DNA of 19,884 nt from CAZVCJ01 sp964625745 (lineage in GTDB: Bacteria > Chloroflexota > Anaerolineae > VGOG01): positions 1-19,884 of the forward strand of contig CAZVCJ010000071.1 in the NCBI GenBank assembly GCA_964625745.1, written 5' to 3'. Of this stretch, positions 13,350-19,884 are shown piece by piece. The notes below the pieces were generated by a model. The model saw only the letters and a list, made by a program, of their open reading frames with translations, did not search any database and was not told the DNA's origin. A program made the translations under genes and the position numbers. Within the stretch, counting starts at the first letter, position 1. Every line of letters starts with the position of its first letter.

Positions 13350-13404
13350 CTCGGTGATGTAAATCTCGCGCCCATGGCGATCCCGCACCGTCCATTTGCG
13401 CACT
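13350..13404. repeat. 55-bp exact duplicate, right of the gap (5' end of toxin-like gene A)
   Basis: Identical to 13195-13249. GTG 13403 with AAGGAGG 7 nt upstream is the visible translation start of toxin-like gene A; its continuation is the left copy. Confidence 0.9.
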
Positions 13405-13437
13405 ACCTTGCCTCCTTAAAGCCGAAGTCCGGTCGCC

Positions 13438-13565
13438 GTTTAGTGAGATACCAACAGCCCTTCCACGTTGGGCTCCAGCCATCCCCGACGACAGAACTCT
13501 TAGGCGATGCTCTGGGCAAGGAGTCCAGGAGTAACATAGGCATCCGTGGCAATCTTAGCTACGCC
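13438..13565 (-). pseudogene. Remnant of a second aminotransferase copy
   Basis: The segment 13459-13565 is clearly homologous, by eye a little over 80% identical, to the internal part of the aminotransferase gene at about 14600-14707, and 13438-13455 matches that gene's stop-codon end (TGAGATACCAA). The material between the two has been deleted, and the frame is broken. Its position, just upstream of toxin-like gene A, mirrors the intact aminotransferase just upstream of toxin-like gene B. Confidence 0.8.
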
Positions 13566-13572
13566 TTTTCCA

Positions 13573-13962
13573 TCAAGCCACCTGTCCTTGGGCCAGAGCG
13601 AGAGCAGGTAGCCTTTCGACGTAGGTGATGGGCTCAGATCTTTTGGCGCGAGGACGGGTGTATGAAGATACCTTGAGAAACTGATTCACCGGCGGAGAGG
13701 TAATGAGCTCAATCACCGTCTGGCGTAGCTCTGGGGAGATGCGTTCCAATTTCAGGCGGAAACTGCGCGGGCCGATCTCAGCAGGCTCAATGAGATAAGA
13801 GATGTTATCCAGGATCAGGCTCATCGCTTTCTTTTCCTCCGGCCTGAAGCGCAAGGTGATATAATCAGCAATCTCTACGGCGCAGGTCGCGGCCCCGCGC
13901 TCAAAGAATATCTCCAGGATATCAGCTTCTTCAATGTAATCATATTCATACTGGTCATTCAT
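13573..13962 (-). CDS. DUF2283-like protein B, antitoxin-type partner
   Basis: 129 residues: YEYDYIEEADILEIFFERGAATCAVEIADYITLRF...KKAMSLILDNI in the DUF2283-like half, then a C-terminal half shared with protein A (SFRLKLERISPELRQTVIELIT, PPVNQFLKV, RAKRSEPITYVERLPALALAQ). It begins 13 bp after the toxin-like gene B stop with a GGGGG stretch upstream. The stop codon is followed as TGATG, the same overlap that joins protein A to larA, but here the ATG runs only four codons. A larA copy therefore probably once followed and has been deleted. Antitoxin role is inferred from the pairing. Confidence 0.75.
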   Translation of the reverse strand: MNDQYEYDYIEEADILEIFFERGAATCAVEIADYITLRFRPEEKKAMSLILDNISYLIEPAEIGPRSFRLKLERISPELRQTVIELITSPPVNQFLKVSSYTRPRAKRSEPITYVERLPALALAQGQVA

Positions 13963-13975
13963 ATCTCTTACCCCC

Positions 13976-14263
13976 TTACCAATAATCGGGCCACGCCGTA
14001 ACGATGAAATTGTTGCCCTCAGGTCTGAAGATCACTTTGACTACGATACGGTCAAAATCACCTGGGAGATCCCCACAACAAAGCGTATACGTATACTTGT
14101 AGGGCAAGATGGCATCCTGTTTAGGACGTCCTTTTCGCACCGTGTCCAGCACATCGTCGAGGTGCTCGCTTAACTCTTCATGTCCTTCGACAATGTGCTT
14201 CCATCGCTCCTCGGTGATGTAAATCTTGCGCCCATGGCGATCCCGCACCGTCCATTTGCGCAC
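13976..14263 (-). CDS. Small toxin-like protein B with HIVxxHxEL motif
   Basis: 95 residues starting GTG 14263 with AAGGAG 8 nt upstream. Order: RKWTVRDRHGRKIYITEERW, then KHIVEGHEEL (two histidines, residues 23 and 27 approximately), a helix LDDVLDTVRKGRPKQD, and C-terminal strands DRIVVKVIF...NNFIVTAW. The W(x)HIxxxHxEL start and the strand-rich end resemble small nuclease-like toxins of the RelE/BECR type, but I cannot assign a named family with certainty. It is followed by a DUF2283-type gene after 13 bp, as expected for a toxin-antitoxin pair. The close paralogue A is interrupted by an IS. Confidence 0.75.
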   Translation of the reverse strand: MRKWTVRDRHGRKIYITEERWKHIVEGHEELSEHLDDVLDTVRKGRPKQDAILPYKYTYTLCCGDLPGDFDRIVVKVIFRPEGNNFIVTAWPDYW

Positions 14264-14308
14264 TGCCTTGTCTCCTTAGTTCGATGGTGTGGTTCGATTG
14301 TTCTCCGC

Positions 14309-15394
14309 TCAATGAGATACCAAGCCGGCCAGGCGAGAGACACCTTCACGGATCTCAGGCTCTGAAAGGGCAGTGAAGGCCAGACGCAGAAACCTCTCCC
14401 CACCCCCCTGTGGGAAGAAGCCCCGACCGTCGGATAGGACTAGCCCATTCTGTTCTGCTCTCTCACGCAAATTAGCCATGTTCATCGGTGGGGGCAGGGT
14501 GAGTCCAACAAAAAAGCCGCCGTCAGGCTCGACCCAATCGGCCCCGGGCAGGTATTCCCGCAGCGCTGCGGCGGTAGTCTCTAACCTGGGTCGGTAAATC
14601 CCCTTCAGCCTCTCCACGTTGGGTTCCAGCCACCCTCGACGGCAGAACTCGTAGGCGATGCCCTGGGCAAGGAGGCCGGGGGTGACGTAGGTGTCCGTAG
14701 CAATCCTGGCTACAGCCTCGACGATGCGCTCAGGAGCGACGAGGTACCCTATCCGCACCCCTGGGCTCAGAACTTTAGCAAATGACGAGAGGTAGAGCAC
14801 CCGGTCGGGATTCATGGTTCTCATAAGTGGCAAGTCGGAGCCCTGGTATCTCAGCGCTCGATAGGGACCGTCCTCTATGATCCAGAATTCGTGCTCCTCC
14901 GCCAGACGGACGATTTCCTCCCGCCTGGATAGCGACGTGGTCACTCCGGTAGGGTTCTGGAAATCGGGGATAAGGTACAGAAACTTCGGTCTCACCTTCT
15001 GCAACTGGGCGGCCAGAAATGCGACGTCGGGGCCATCGGACTCCAGAGGTATACCTACCACGTTGGCCCCGTGCCGACGAAAGATGGTGATGGCGCGGTC
15101 GTAAGTCGGCTCCTCAACCAAGACCGTATCGTCTGGGCTCAGCAGGAGGGCCGAGAGGAATTCCTGGATTTGGAGGGAGCCATTGCTGACCAGAACCTCT
15201 TCGGCACTGGCCCCATACCACCTGGCTATGGTCTCCCGTAGTGGCAGGTAGCCAGTTGATTGGCCGTACTGCAGAACAGTGGCGGCATCGGCGGCCAGGA
15301 CAGCCGCCGCGCACTCCTGAATTTGGCTTGTGGGAAAGGCTTCTACACAAGGTATTCCCCGGTTAAAGCTGATGCAGGTGGCATTTGTAGCCAT
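14309..15394 (-). CDS. PLP-dependent aminotransferase, fold type I
   Basis: A 361-residue class I/II aminotransferase resembling 2-aminoadipate / MocR-type aminotransferase domains (LysN-like). Visible marks are YGQSTGYLPLRETIARW (43-59), NPTG (147-150), EDGPY with the PLP-ring Asp (D175), SSFAKVLSPGVRIGY with the Schiff-base lysine K207, and the C-terminal RLAFTAL region. It would transfer amino groups between an amino acid and a 2-oxo acid; the substrate cannot be read. ATG 15394 is preferred because AAGGAG lies 9 nt upstream. An earlier in-frame ATG (15439) overlaps the stop of a LarA remnant and would add 15 residues unlike the family. The gene ends 45 bp before toxin-like gene B. Confidence 0.85.
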   Translation of the reverse strand: MATNATCISFNRGIPCVEAFPTSQIQECAAAVLAADAATVLQYGQSTGYLPLRETIARWYGASAEEVLVSNGSLQIQEFLSALLLSPDDTVLVEEPTYDRAITIFRRHGANVVGIPLESDGPDVAFLAAQLQKVRPKFLYLIPDFQNPTGVTTSLSRREEIVRLAEEHEFWIIEDGPYRALRYQGSDLPLMRTMNPDRVLYLSSFAKVLSPGVRIGYLVAPERIVEAVARIATDTYVTPGLLAQGIAYEFCRRGWLEPNVERLKGIYRPRLETTAAALREYLPGADWVEPDGGFFVGLTLPPPMNMANLRERAEQNGLVLSDGRGFFPQGGGERFLRLAFTALSEPEIREGVSRLAGLVSH

Positions 15395-15435
15395 AAAGCT
15401 CGGCTCCTTCCACGACTTTTTCGGGCATACAGTCC

Positions 15436-15526
15436 TCATTGCTCCATGACTTCGGTCATCATGATGAAAGCCCGCTGTGCGCCCGGCGGGTAACCCATCC
15501 GCCGCAAAACTTGCTCAAGAAGTTTG
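15436..15526 (-). pseudogene. LarA C-terminal fragment (continues at 15649-15668)
   Basis: The frame reads KLLEQVLRRMGYPPGAQRAFIMMTEVMEQ, then stops. It matches SLLEELRRTGYPPGAQRAFVMAKVLEE of the full larA at 9453-10793. A MITE-like element (15527-15648) interrupts it; joining across the element and one 8-bp duplication keeps the LarA-like frame (ARVINKLLEQ...). Nothing of the rest of larA remains, as the DinB-like gene begins directly upstream. Confidence 0.75.
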
Positions 15527-15648
15527 GTAACTGCTCAGCCCTGGCAGATTTGGACGCTTTTGGTGTCACCCTGAGCGAAGCGAAGGGTCTCGTTCTTCGC
15601 ACAAACGAGATTCTTCGCTTCGCTCAGAATGACAAGCTGAGCAGCTAC
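15527..15648. mobile_element. MITE-like palindromic element (copy 2)
   Basis: A 122-bp element bounded by GTAACTGCTCAGC (15527-15539) and GCTGAGCAGCTAC (15636-15648), 12 of 13 inverted matches. It is flanked flush by the 8-bp direct repeat GAAGTTTG (15519-15526 and 15649-15656). The core at 15565-15633 repeats the GTCA(T/C)(T/C)CTGAG...CTCAGAATGAC palindrome of copy 1, including ACGAGATTCTTCG. The outer arms differ in sequence from those of copy 1. Confidence 0.7.
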
Positions 15649-15672
15649 GAAGTTTGTTGATGACTCTGGCCG

Positions 15673-16107
15673 CTACCGCCCGGCTGCTGCCCGCAGGTTC
15701 TCCACAAACCAGGCGTCGCTCCCAGCCACGTGGCGGGCAATCTCGGCGATGGACCATTCTGCCTCGCCCAGCGGATGAGCATCCAGTTGCCCGGCCGTGA
15801 CCCCGATCAACTCGGCGATAAGCCGGCCCCGTGCCTCGCTCCACAGGTTCAGGGCGTAATTCACCTGCCCTGCCTCCATCAGATCGAGGCAATGCGGGTC
15901 CAGGGCCTGGCGGGTGTGGAGCATCTGGCGCAGGTGGTTGTCATCGTGCCAGCGCAGGTCGGCGAAGTATTCGCTCACCGACGCCTGCAATTCCCCGCCA
16001 ACTTTGCCCATGTCCTCCGGTGTGAGGCCCGTGTCCAGGATAGCCTCCACCGAATTCAGGTAGCTCTCGAAGAGCTCTCGCATCAATTCTTTGACTCGTG
16101 GTTCCAT
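15673..16107 (-). CDS. DinB-like four-helix protein
   Basis: 144 residues, mostly helical, with ELMRELFESYLNSVEAIL at the start, HDDNHLRQMLHTR in the middle and EWSIAEIARHVAGSDAWFVENL at the end. That last segment is the recurring 'WS.xExxxHxxxxdxWf' motif of DinB / YfiT-like metal-binding bundles. Members include thiol-transferases and many uncharacterised proteins; the visible histidines could bind metal. GGAGG precedes ATG 16107. It lies 47 bp after the YhhN-family gene, probably in one transcript. Confidence 0.7.
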   Translation of the reverse strand: MEPRVKELMRELFESYLNSVEAILDTGLTPEDMGKVGGELQASVSEYFADLRWHDDNHLRQMLHTRQALDPHCLDLMEAGQVNYALNLWSEARGRLIAELIGVTAGQLDAHPLGEAEWSIAEIARHVAGSDAWFVENLRAAAGR

Positions 16108-16154
16108 TGGGAAATCCTCCTCAAAAGATTTTTATCACCACGTTGGGGTCCTGC

Positions 16155-16877
16155 TTACAACATCAGCAGCCCCGCCGCCGTAGAGAAAACGATGAGCAGT
16201 TGCCCCACGATGTAGGTCATCCACACCAGGTCGCCCACCAGCAAGAAGGTGCCTCCCTGAAATAGCCGATGTCCCAGGAGCACGTCGGAGACGAGAAACA
16301 GCACCGCGCCCACCGCCAGCGGCACGAAGCGAGGCTCTTGCAGCGCCAGGCTCACCGCCAGCCCGGCCATCGCCGCCAGCAACAGCGCATACCCCAGCGA
16401 GCCATAGTTGAGCACGGCGTCGGTCTGCGGTGAGCGGATCAGTGTCCACCACAGCACCACGGCCAGGACGAGGAGGACCGCCAGTCCAACAGCCCTCGCC
16501 CAGCCGTCCTGCAAGCCCAACACGCCCCCCAGCCGCAGGTAGCCGCTGATGTATAGCACGTGGGCCAGGCCAAAAGCACCCATGCCAAAGAGCATATACT
16601 GAGGCAACGGCAGCAGTTGGGCCATGATCACGTCGCCCAGGAACGAGAACGCCATGCCGAAAAAGAGAAGGGCGGCGTAAGCGGCCAGCGGCGTACCGGC
16701 CGCGCCAGCTAGCCACCAGATCAAGGCACATACCACCAAAATGGCTGACGAGAGCATTTTGTTGAGCCGGGGGATGCGGTTGATCCGCTCCTCGTCGAGT
16801 TGGCCGAAGACGAAGCCCAGGACCAGCAACGCGGCCCAAATGGCCAGTAACGCATACAACAGCTTGACATGGGACAT
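16155..16877 (-). CDS. YhhN-family membrane protein (lysoplasmalogenase-like)
   Basis: 240 residues with about eight hydrophobic segments across the whole chain. The family motifs FSFLGDVIMAQLL and VLFLVSDVLLGHRLF carry the paired acidic residues (GD, SD) that mark YhhN/TMEM86 proteins. Characterised relatives hydrolyse the vinyl-ether bond of lysoplasmalogens; bacterial roles are less clear. ATG 16877 is chosen with GAGGTG 6 nt upstream; the in-frame GTG 16886 overlaps that Shine-Dalgarno. Confidence 0.85.
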   Translation of the reverse strand: MSHVKLLYALLAIWAALLVLGFVFGQLDEERINRIPRLNKMLSSAILVVCALIWWLAGAAGTPLAAYAALLFFGMAFSFLGDVIMAQLLPLPQYMLFGMGAFGLAHVLYISGYLRLGGVLGLQDGWARAVGLAVLLVLAVVLWWTLIRSPQTDAVLNYGSLGYALLLAAMAGLAVSLALQEPRFVPLAVGAVLFLVSDVLLGHRLFQGGTFLLVGDLVWMTYIVGQLLIVFSTAAGLLML

Positions 16878-16898
16878 AGTGTTCACCTCTGGTTTTAG

Positions 16899-16967
16899 GG
16901 GTTTCAGGTTTCAGGTTCGATCCAATGCTCCAGGCTTCACGTTTGCCAACCTGAAACCATGAAACCC
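16899..16967 (-). terminator. Repeat-built hairpin between the dehydrogenase and YhhN genes
   Basis: GGGTTTCAGGTTTCAGGTT (16899-16917) and the complementary arm 16948-16967 pair over 19 bp with a one-base bulge and a 30-nt loop. A further ACCTGAAAC lies at the dehydrogenase stop codon. The TTTCAGG units are a short tandem or dispersed repeat. It lacks a long T-run, so it may act as an mRNA end protector and not a true terminator. Confidence 0.5.
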
Positions 16968-16978
16968 AAAACCTGAAA

Positions 16979-18085
16979 CTACCCCAGGTCGTATTCCACC
17001 CCCAACTCCCGCGCAATCTGCTGCATCATCGCTACCGTCTTGGGATGCAGAGGAATTCCTTCCCTCCGCCGACGTTCCTCTTCCTCGAATTCCTTCTCCC
17101 CGTGGACGTAGATCCGCTCCGCCCCCTCCGCCTTGGCGCTGCCTTTCAAGCGACGGATGATGTCGTCCATGGTAGCTTTGAACTCAGCCAGGGGACGGAA
17201 GGCATCAACGCGGATAGCGCCAAAGAAGTGGCCCACGTTGGCCGGCAGTGGCTTTCCCTCTGGCGTCTTCGGATAGATGGTGTTGGCGTAGCCGGCCCCT
17301 GACAGCACCCCACTCAGGATGTCCACCAGTAGCGATAGGCCATACCCCTTGTAGCCACGAAACAGCTCCCCCTCCCCACCCAGCGGCAGCAAGCCGCCGC
17401 CAGCGCGGGCCAGCAAATTGTCCAGCACCCGATGGACATCAGTGGTAGCCACCCCGTGCTCATCCGTGGCCCAGCCCAATGGCAGCGGCTTCTCCTGCCG
17501 TTCGTATACCTCCAGCTTTCCTCGCGGCACGGTGCTGGTGGCCATGTCCAGCACGAAGGGACGTTCCTCGCCAGACGGGGCGGCCACGCTGATGGGGTTG
17601 GTGCCCAGCAGGGCGTCCTTTCCGAAGGTCGGCACCACCAACACCGCAGCATTGGTCATGGAGATGCCGATCATCTCCTGCTCCAGAGCCATCATCGAGT
17701 AATAGCCAGCGATGCCGTAGTGGTTGGAGTTGCGCACCGCCACGAAGCCCACACCTACCTCCTGCGCTTTCCTGATGGCCAACTTCATGCCTCGCACTCC
17801 CACCGGCTGTCCCAACCCGGCCCCGCCGTCCATCAGAGCTGTGCCAGGGGTCTCGTGCACGATCTCGATGTTTGGACGGGCCAACATCACCCCGTCGCGC
17901 AGACCATCCACGTACCGCTTCAAGCGGGCCACACCGTGGGAGTCAATGCCACGCAAATTGGCTGCCACCAAAACGTCGGCGGTCACAACTGCATCCTCGG
18001 CCGGCACCCCCATCTTTTCAAAGACCCGGCTGCAGAAATCGCGCAGGGAGTCCGCCCCAACCCTGATATCTGCTCCTTCGCTCAT
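16979..18085 (-). CDS. Ldh-family (YlbC/ComC-type) malate/L-lactate dehydrogenase
   Basis: A 368-residue NAD(P)-dependent 2-hydroxyacid dehydrogenase of the Ldh_2 family, unrelated in fold to classical lactate dehydrogenase. Marks: RGIDSHGVARL (S49, H50), NSNHYGIAGYY with the catalytic histidine H122, GTNPISVAAP (161-170), VLDMATSTVPRGK (178-190) and FRGYKGYGLSLLVDIL. Members act on malate, L-lactate, sulfolactate, ureidoglycolate and similar acids; the substrate is undecided here. ATG 18085 has AAAGGAG 8 nt upstream; the in-frame GTG 18094 overlaps it. A terminator-like hairpin lies 40 bp upstream, so it has its own promoter or depends on read-through. Confidence 0.9.
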   Translation of the reverse strand: MSEGADIRVGADSLRDFCSRVFEKMGVPAEDAVVTADVLVAANLRGIDSHGVARLKRYVDGLRDGVMLARPNIEIVHETPGTALMDGGAGLGQPVGVRGMKLAIRKAQEVGVGFVAVRNSNHYGIAGYYSMMALEQEMIGISMTNAAVLVVPTFGKDALLGTNPISVAAPSGEERPFVLDMATSTVPRGKLEVYERQEKPLPLGWATDEHGVATTDVHRVLDNLLARAGGGLLPLGGEGELFRGYKGYGLSLLVDILSGVLSGAGYANTIYPKTPEGKPLPANVGHFFGAIRVDAFRPLAEFKATMDDIIRRLKGSAKAEGAERIYVHGEKEFEEEERRRREGIPLHPKTVAMMQQIARELGVEYDLG

Positions 18086-18124
18086 AGTGATCACTCCTTT
18101 GCTTGAGATCTGGTGAATACGAAC

Positions 18125-18147
18125 AAAAGGGGAGCTTCAACAGCCCC
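18125..18147 (-). terminator. Terminator after the DUF1385 gene
   Basis: On the minus strand GGGGCT-GTTGA-AGCTCCCC (one bulged T) is followed by TTTTG. It sits about 100 bp after the DUF1385 stop. The 163-bp intergenic stretch holds nothing else that I can support. Confidence 0.6.
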
Positions 18148-18248
18148 GATACAGGCTATCATCGAGTCCCCCTCAAAATCGCTATCAACGCCGTCGCCGA
18201 CGAGCTCATTCTCATGCGGCCAAAAAGGCAAATCATCTAGCAATGCCA

Positions 18249-19139
18249 CTAGCTGGCCCTTTTCACGCCCTCGTCTTCCATATCCAACAGGTGCTGCAGG
18301 GCAGCTATGGCTACTTCCAGCATGGATTCGTCAGGCTCCCGAGTGGTGAGCCTTTGCAGAGCTACGCTGGGATTTATGATCAACACTCTTAACAGAGGAT
18401 TGTCACTGTGGGCAGCGCTGAACTTGATCAGCTCATAGGTCAGGCCAGCGATGACGGGAATGAGAAGGAGGCGCGAGAGGATACGTGGCAGCAGCGGAGG
18501 CCGCCCCAACAGGGAGAAAACAAAGACGGCGATCACCGCGAAGACCAACAGGAACCCGGTGCCGCAGCGTGGATGAGCCGTGCTGTAAGTCTTGATAGTG
18601 TCCGGCTTCAAAGGAGCTCCGCCCTCATAGGCATTGATGGTCTCGTGCTCCGCTCCATGATAGGCGAAGACACGCCGGATGTCGGGGATGAAACCGATGG
18701 CGTAGACGTAGATCAGGAAAAAAGCGAGGCGGATCAGCCCTTCCATGACATTGCTGACCAGCGATGAAGCAATGTAGCGATCAACCAGCCTGACCAGGAA
18801 CAAAGGGCCCAGAAGAAAGACACCTATGCCGATTATCAAGGAGAAGGCCACCGAACCCCAGGCAATCGGCCCGCTGAACTCGACTTCTTCCTCCTCTAAA
18901 GCGATATCAGCCGAGAAGAGCAGGGCGCGCATGCCCAGGACCAGGGCATCCCACAGCATGATGATGCCCCGCAGGAAAGGCAGCTTGCCAATCGGCCCGC
19001 CGTAGATCCTGGCGTTTAGGGGTTCGCTGTGGACAATTATCTCACCAGAGGGATTTCGGATAGCCACGGCCATGTGCCTGGCCCCGCGCATCATCACCCC
19101 TTCGATGACCGCCTGTCCCCCGTAGTTGAATTCACCCAA
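18249..19139 (-). CDS. DUF1385 (YqhQ-like) membrane protein
   Basis: 296 residues. The N-terminal NYGGQAVIEGVMMRG block is the DUF1385 signature and is followed by a globular part (to about residue 75), hydrophobic segments, then AYHGAEHETINAYEGG and TAHPRCGTGFLLVF, both conserved in the family, and further membrane segments. The function is not established; I know of no secure reaction. TTG 19139 is preferred as the start: GGAGGT is 7 nt upstream and the predicted transcription start (about 19163) lies downstream of the earlier in-frame GTG (19178). Confidence 0.85.
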   Translation of the reverse strand: MGEFNYGGQAVIEGVMMRGARHMAVAIRNPSGEIIVHSEPLNARIYGGPIGKLPFLRGIIMLWDALVLGMRALLFSADIALEEEEVEFSGPIAWGSVAFSLIIGIGVFLLGPLFLVRLVDRYIASSLVSNVMEGLIRLAFFLIYVYAIGFIPDIRRVFAYHGAEHETINAYEGGAPLKPDTIKTYSTAHPRCGTGFLLVFAVIAVFVFSLLGRPPLLPRILSRLLLIPVIAGLTYELIKFSAAHSDNPLLRVLIINPSVALQRLTTREPDESMLEVAIAALQHLLDMEDEGVKRAS

Positions 19140-19169
19140 GTTGTCTACCTCCACTTCGCAATGTATATG

Positions 19170-19198
19170 ATTGTACACCAGAGAACGCCCGGTGTCAA
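19170..19198 (-). promoter_or_regulatory. Promoter of the DUF1385 gene
   Basis: On the minus strand TTGACA (19198-19193), a 17-bp spacer and TACAAT (19175-19170) match 11 of 12 consensus positions. Transcription from about 19163 gives a leader of roughly 24 nt containing GGAGGT before TTG 19139. Confidence 0.8.
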
Positions 19199-19225
19199 CT
19201 CGTGGCGTACCGCTTTCGCAAGCCC

Positions 19226-19852
19226 TTACGTCATCTTCACCACGATGTCCCCAATCACGTTGGCTGCCTGGTCCCCTCGATCAGCCGCATTGCTCAGGTG
19301 GCGATAGATCTCCCTGAGCTTGAGCATGTCCATTATATGTTCTATGTCTGTAGGCCCGTGGAATAGCTCGGCCAGTGCTTCTCTGTAAACGTGCTCCACC
19401 CGGTTCTCCAGGGCCTTGGCCCGCACCGCGTGATCGTTGGCCACGCTGGGATGATCCTGCAAACGCAGCACCCCCATGTAGATCTCGTGGGCCGCCTCCC
19501 GCACCAGCGACACCATCCGTCGAAGATAGGAGTTGGATTCCACCTCAAGCATCACCATCTCGTCCACGGTGCTATTGGCATAATCTACGATGTCGTCAAT
19601 AGTCAGGGAGAGAGCAAAGATGTCCTCGCGATCAATGGGGGTGATAAAGGAGCGGTTGAGCTCATCTATCAGGATGCGCCGCACCTCATCGGCTTCCTTC
19701 TCCACCTGAACGAGCCTCCTGGCTACCTCCCTGTCGTTGCTCTCCATGAACTCTTCCAGCAACTCCATGCCTTCCACGGTCTTGGCCGCCTGCTCAACCA
19801 GCAAGCGCATGAATTTGTCCTCACGAGGCTTGAATAGATCTCTGATTCCCAT
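19226..19852 (-). CDS. DUF47 / PhoU-like protein
   Basis: 208 residues, almost entirely helical. MGIRDLFKPREDKFMRLL is followed by EKEADEVRRILIDELNRSFITPIDREDIFALSLTIDDIVDY, the acidic helix pattern of DUF47 proteins (E/DxxxD metal-binding repeats as in PhoU), and by ENRVEHVYREALAELF and LREIYRHLSNAADRGDQAANVIGDIVVK. DUF47 genes usually accompany a PiT-type phosphate transporter and are thought to regulate it; such a gene would be upstream, outside the window. GGAG lies upstream of ATG 19852. It ends 28 bp before the DUF1385 promoter -35 box on the same strand. Confidence 0.88.
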   Translation of the reverse strand: MGIRDLFKPREDKFMRLLVEQAAKTVEGMELLEEFMESNDREVARRLVQVEKEADEVRRILIDELNRSFITPIDREDIFALSLTIDDIVDYANSTVDEMVMLEVESNSYLRRMVSLVREAAHEIYMGVLRLQDHPSVANDHAVRAKALENRVEHVYREALAELFHGPTDIEHIMDMLKLREIYRHLSNAADRGDQAANVIGDIVVKMT

Positions 19853-19884
19853 GAGCCTTCTCTCCTCTCTTATGACTGCAAAAG

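Noticed and set aside
13017..13482. Four ORFs running through the N gap
   Set aside because: They are open only because N codons are read as X; the gap length is arbitrary, so frames across it mean nothing.
15439..15660. + strand ORF with LSEAKGLVLRTNEILRFAQND
   Set aside because: It is the translation of the palindromic repeat element, not a gene.
16155..16979. CRISPR-like reading of the TTTCAGG units at 16899-16980
   Set aside because: The units are short, partly inverted, without regular spacers, and form a simple hairpin between two genes; there are no cas genes.

Overview
The window (19.9 kb, GC-rich, one internal 100-N scaffold gap) looks like a bacterial chromosome fragment. Gene content, codon use and the mix of small toxin-like genes, an ISKra4-like element and short palindromic repeats suggest a Chloroflexota-like (Anaerolineae-type) organism. 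That placement is an impression from protein flavour, not a search result. Nearly all genes lie on the minus strand; the exceptions are a CopG-type antitoxin at the left edge, the transposase and a candidate small RNA.

Regions, left to right: (1) 1-328, end of a + strand gene pair with a CopG-type antitoxin, closed by a bidirectional terminator. (2) 437-5334, a flavin oxidoreductase lacking the thioredoxin-reductase cysteines, a malic enzyme with a near-consensus promoter and structured leader, a 162-bp MITE-like element beside a tRNA gene, and GTP-type PEP carboxykinase preceded by a coupled 40-codon ORF. (3) 5334-8674, a HAD hydrolase and a GlcD/GlcF-like 2-hydroxyacid (lactate/glycolate) oxidase pair. 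(4) 8697-8820, a perfect-consensus promoter driving a compact, highly structured candidate ncRNA that converges on a DUF3800 gene. (5) 9453-15672, a LarA (lactate racemase family) gene and a decayed tandem duplication of [aminotransferase - small HIxxxH toxin-like protein - DUF2283 protein - LarA]. An ISKra4-like element (23-bp inverted repeats, 9-bp target duplication) has split one toxin copy. The duplicated toxin 5' ends broke the assembly: the N gap is flanked by an exact 55-bp duplicate. (6) 15673-19852, DinB-like protein, YhhN-family membrane protein, Ldh-family malate/lactate dehydrogenase, DUF1385 (YqhQ-like) membrane protein and a DUF47/PhoU-like protein.

Metabolic theme: LarA, the GlcD/GlcF pair, the Ldh-family dehydrogenase, malic enzyme and PEPCK would together connect lactate or other 2-hydroxyacids and malate to pyruvate, oxaloacetate and PEP. 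The most interesting non-textbook items are the candidate ncRNA at 8732-8820, the toxin/DUF2283 pair with its in-frame reconstructable IS insertion, the IS hairpin that hides the transposase ribosome-binding site only in read-through transcripts, the two MITE-like palindromic elements with target duplications, and a tRNA with a CGC anticodon but without the alanine G3:U70 pair.
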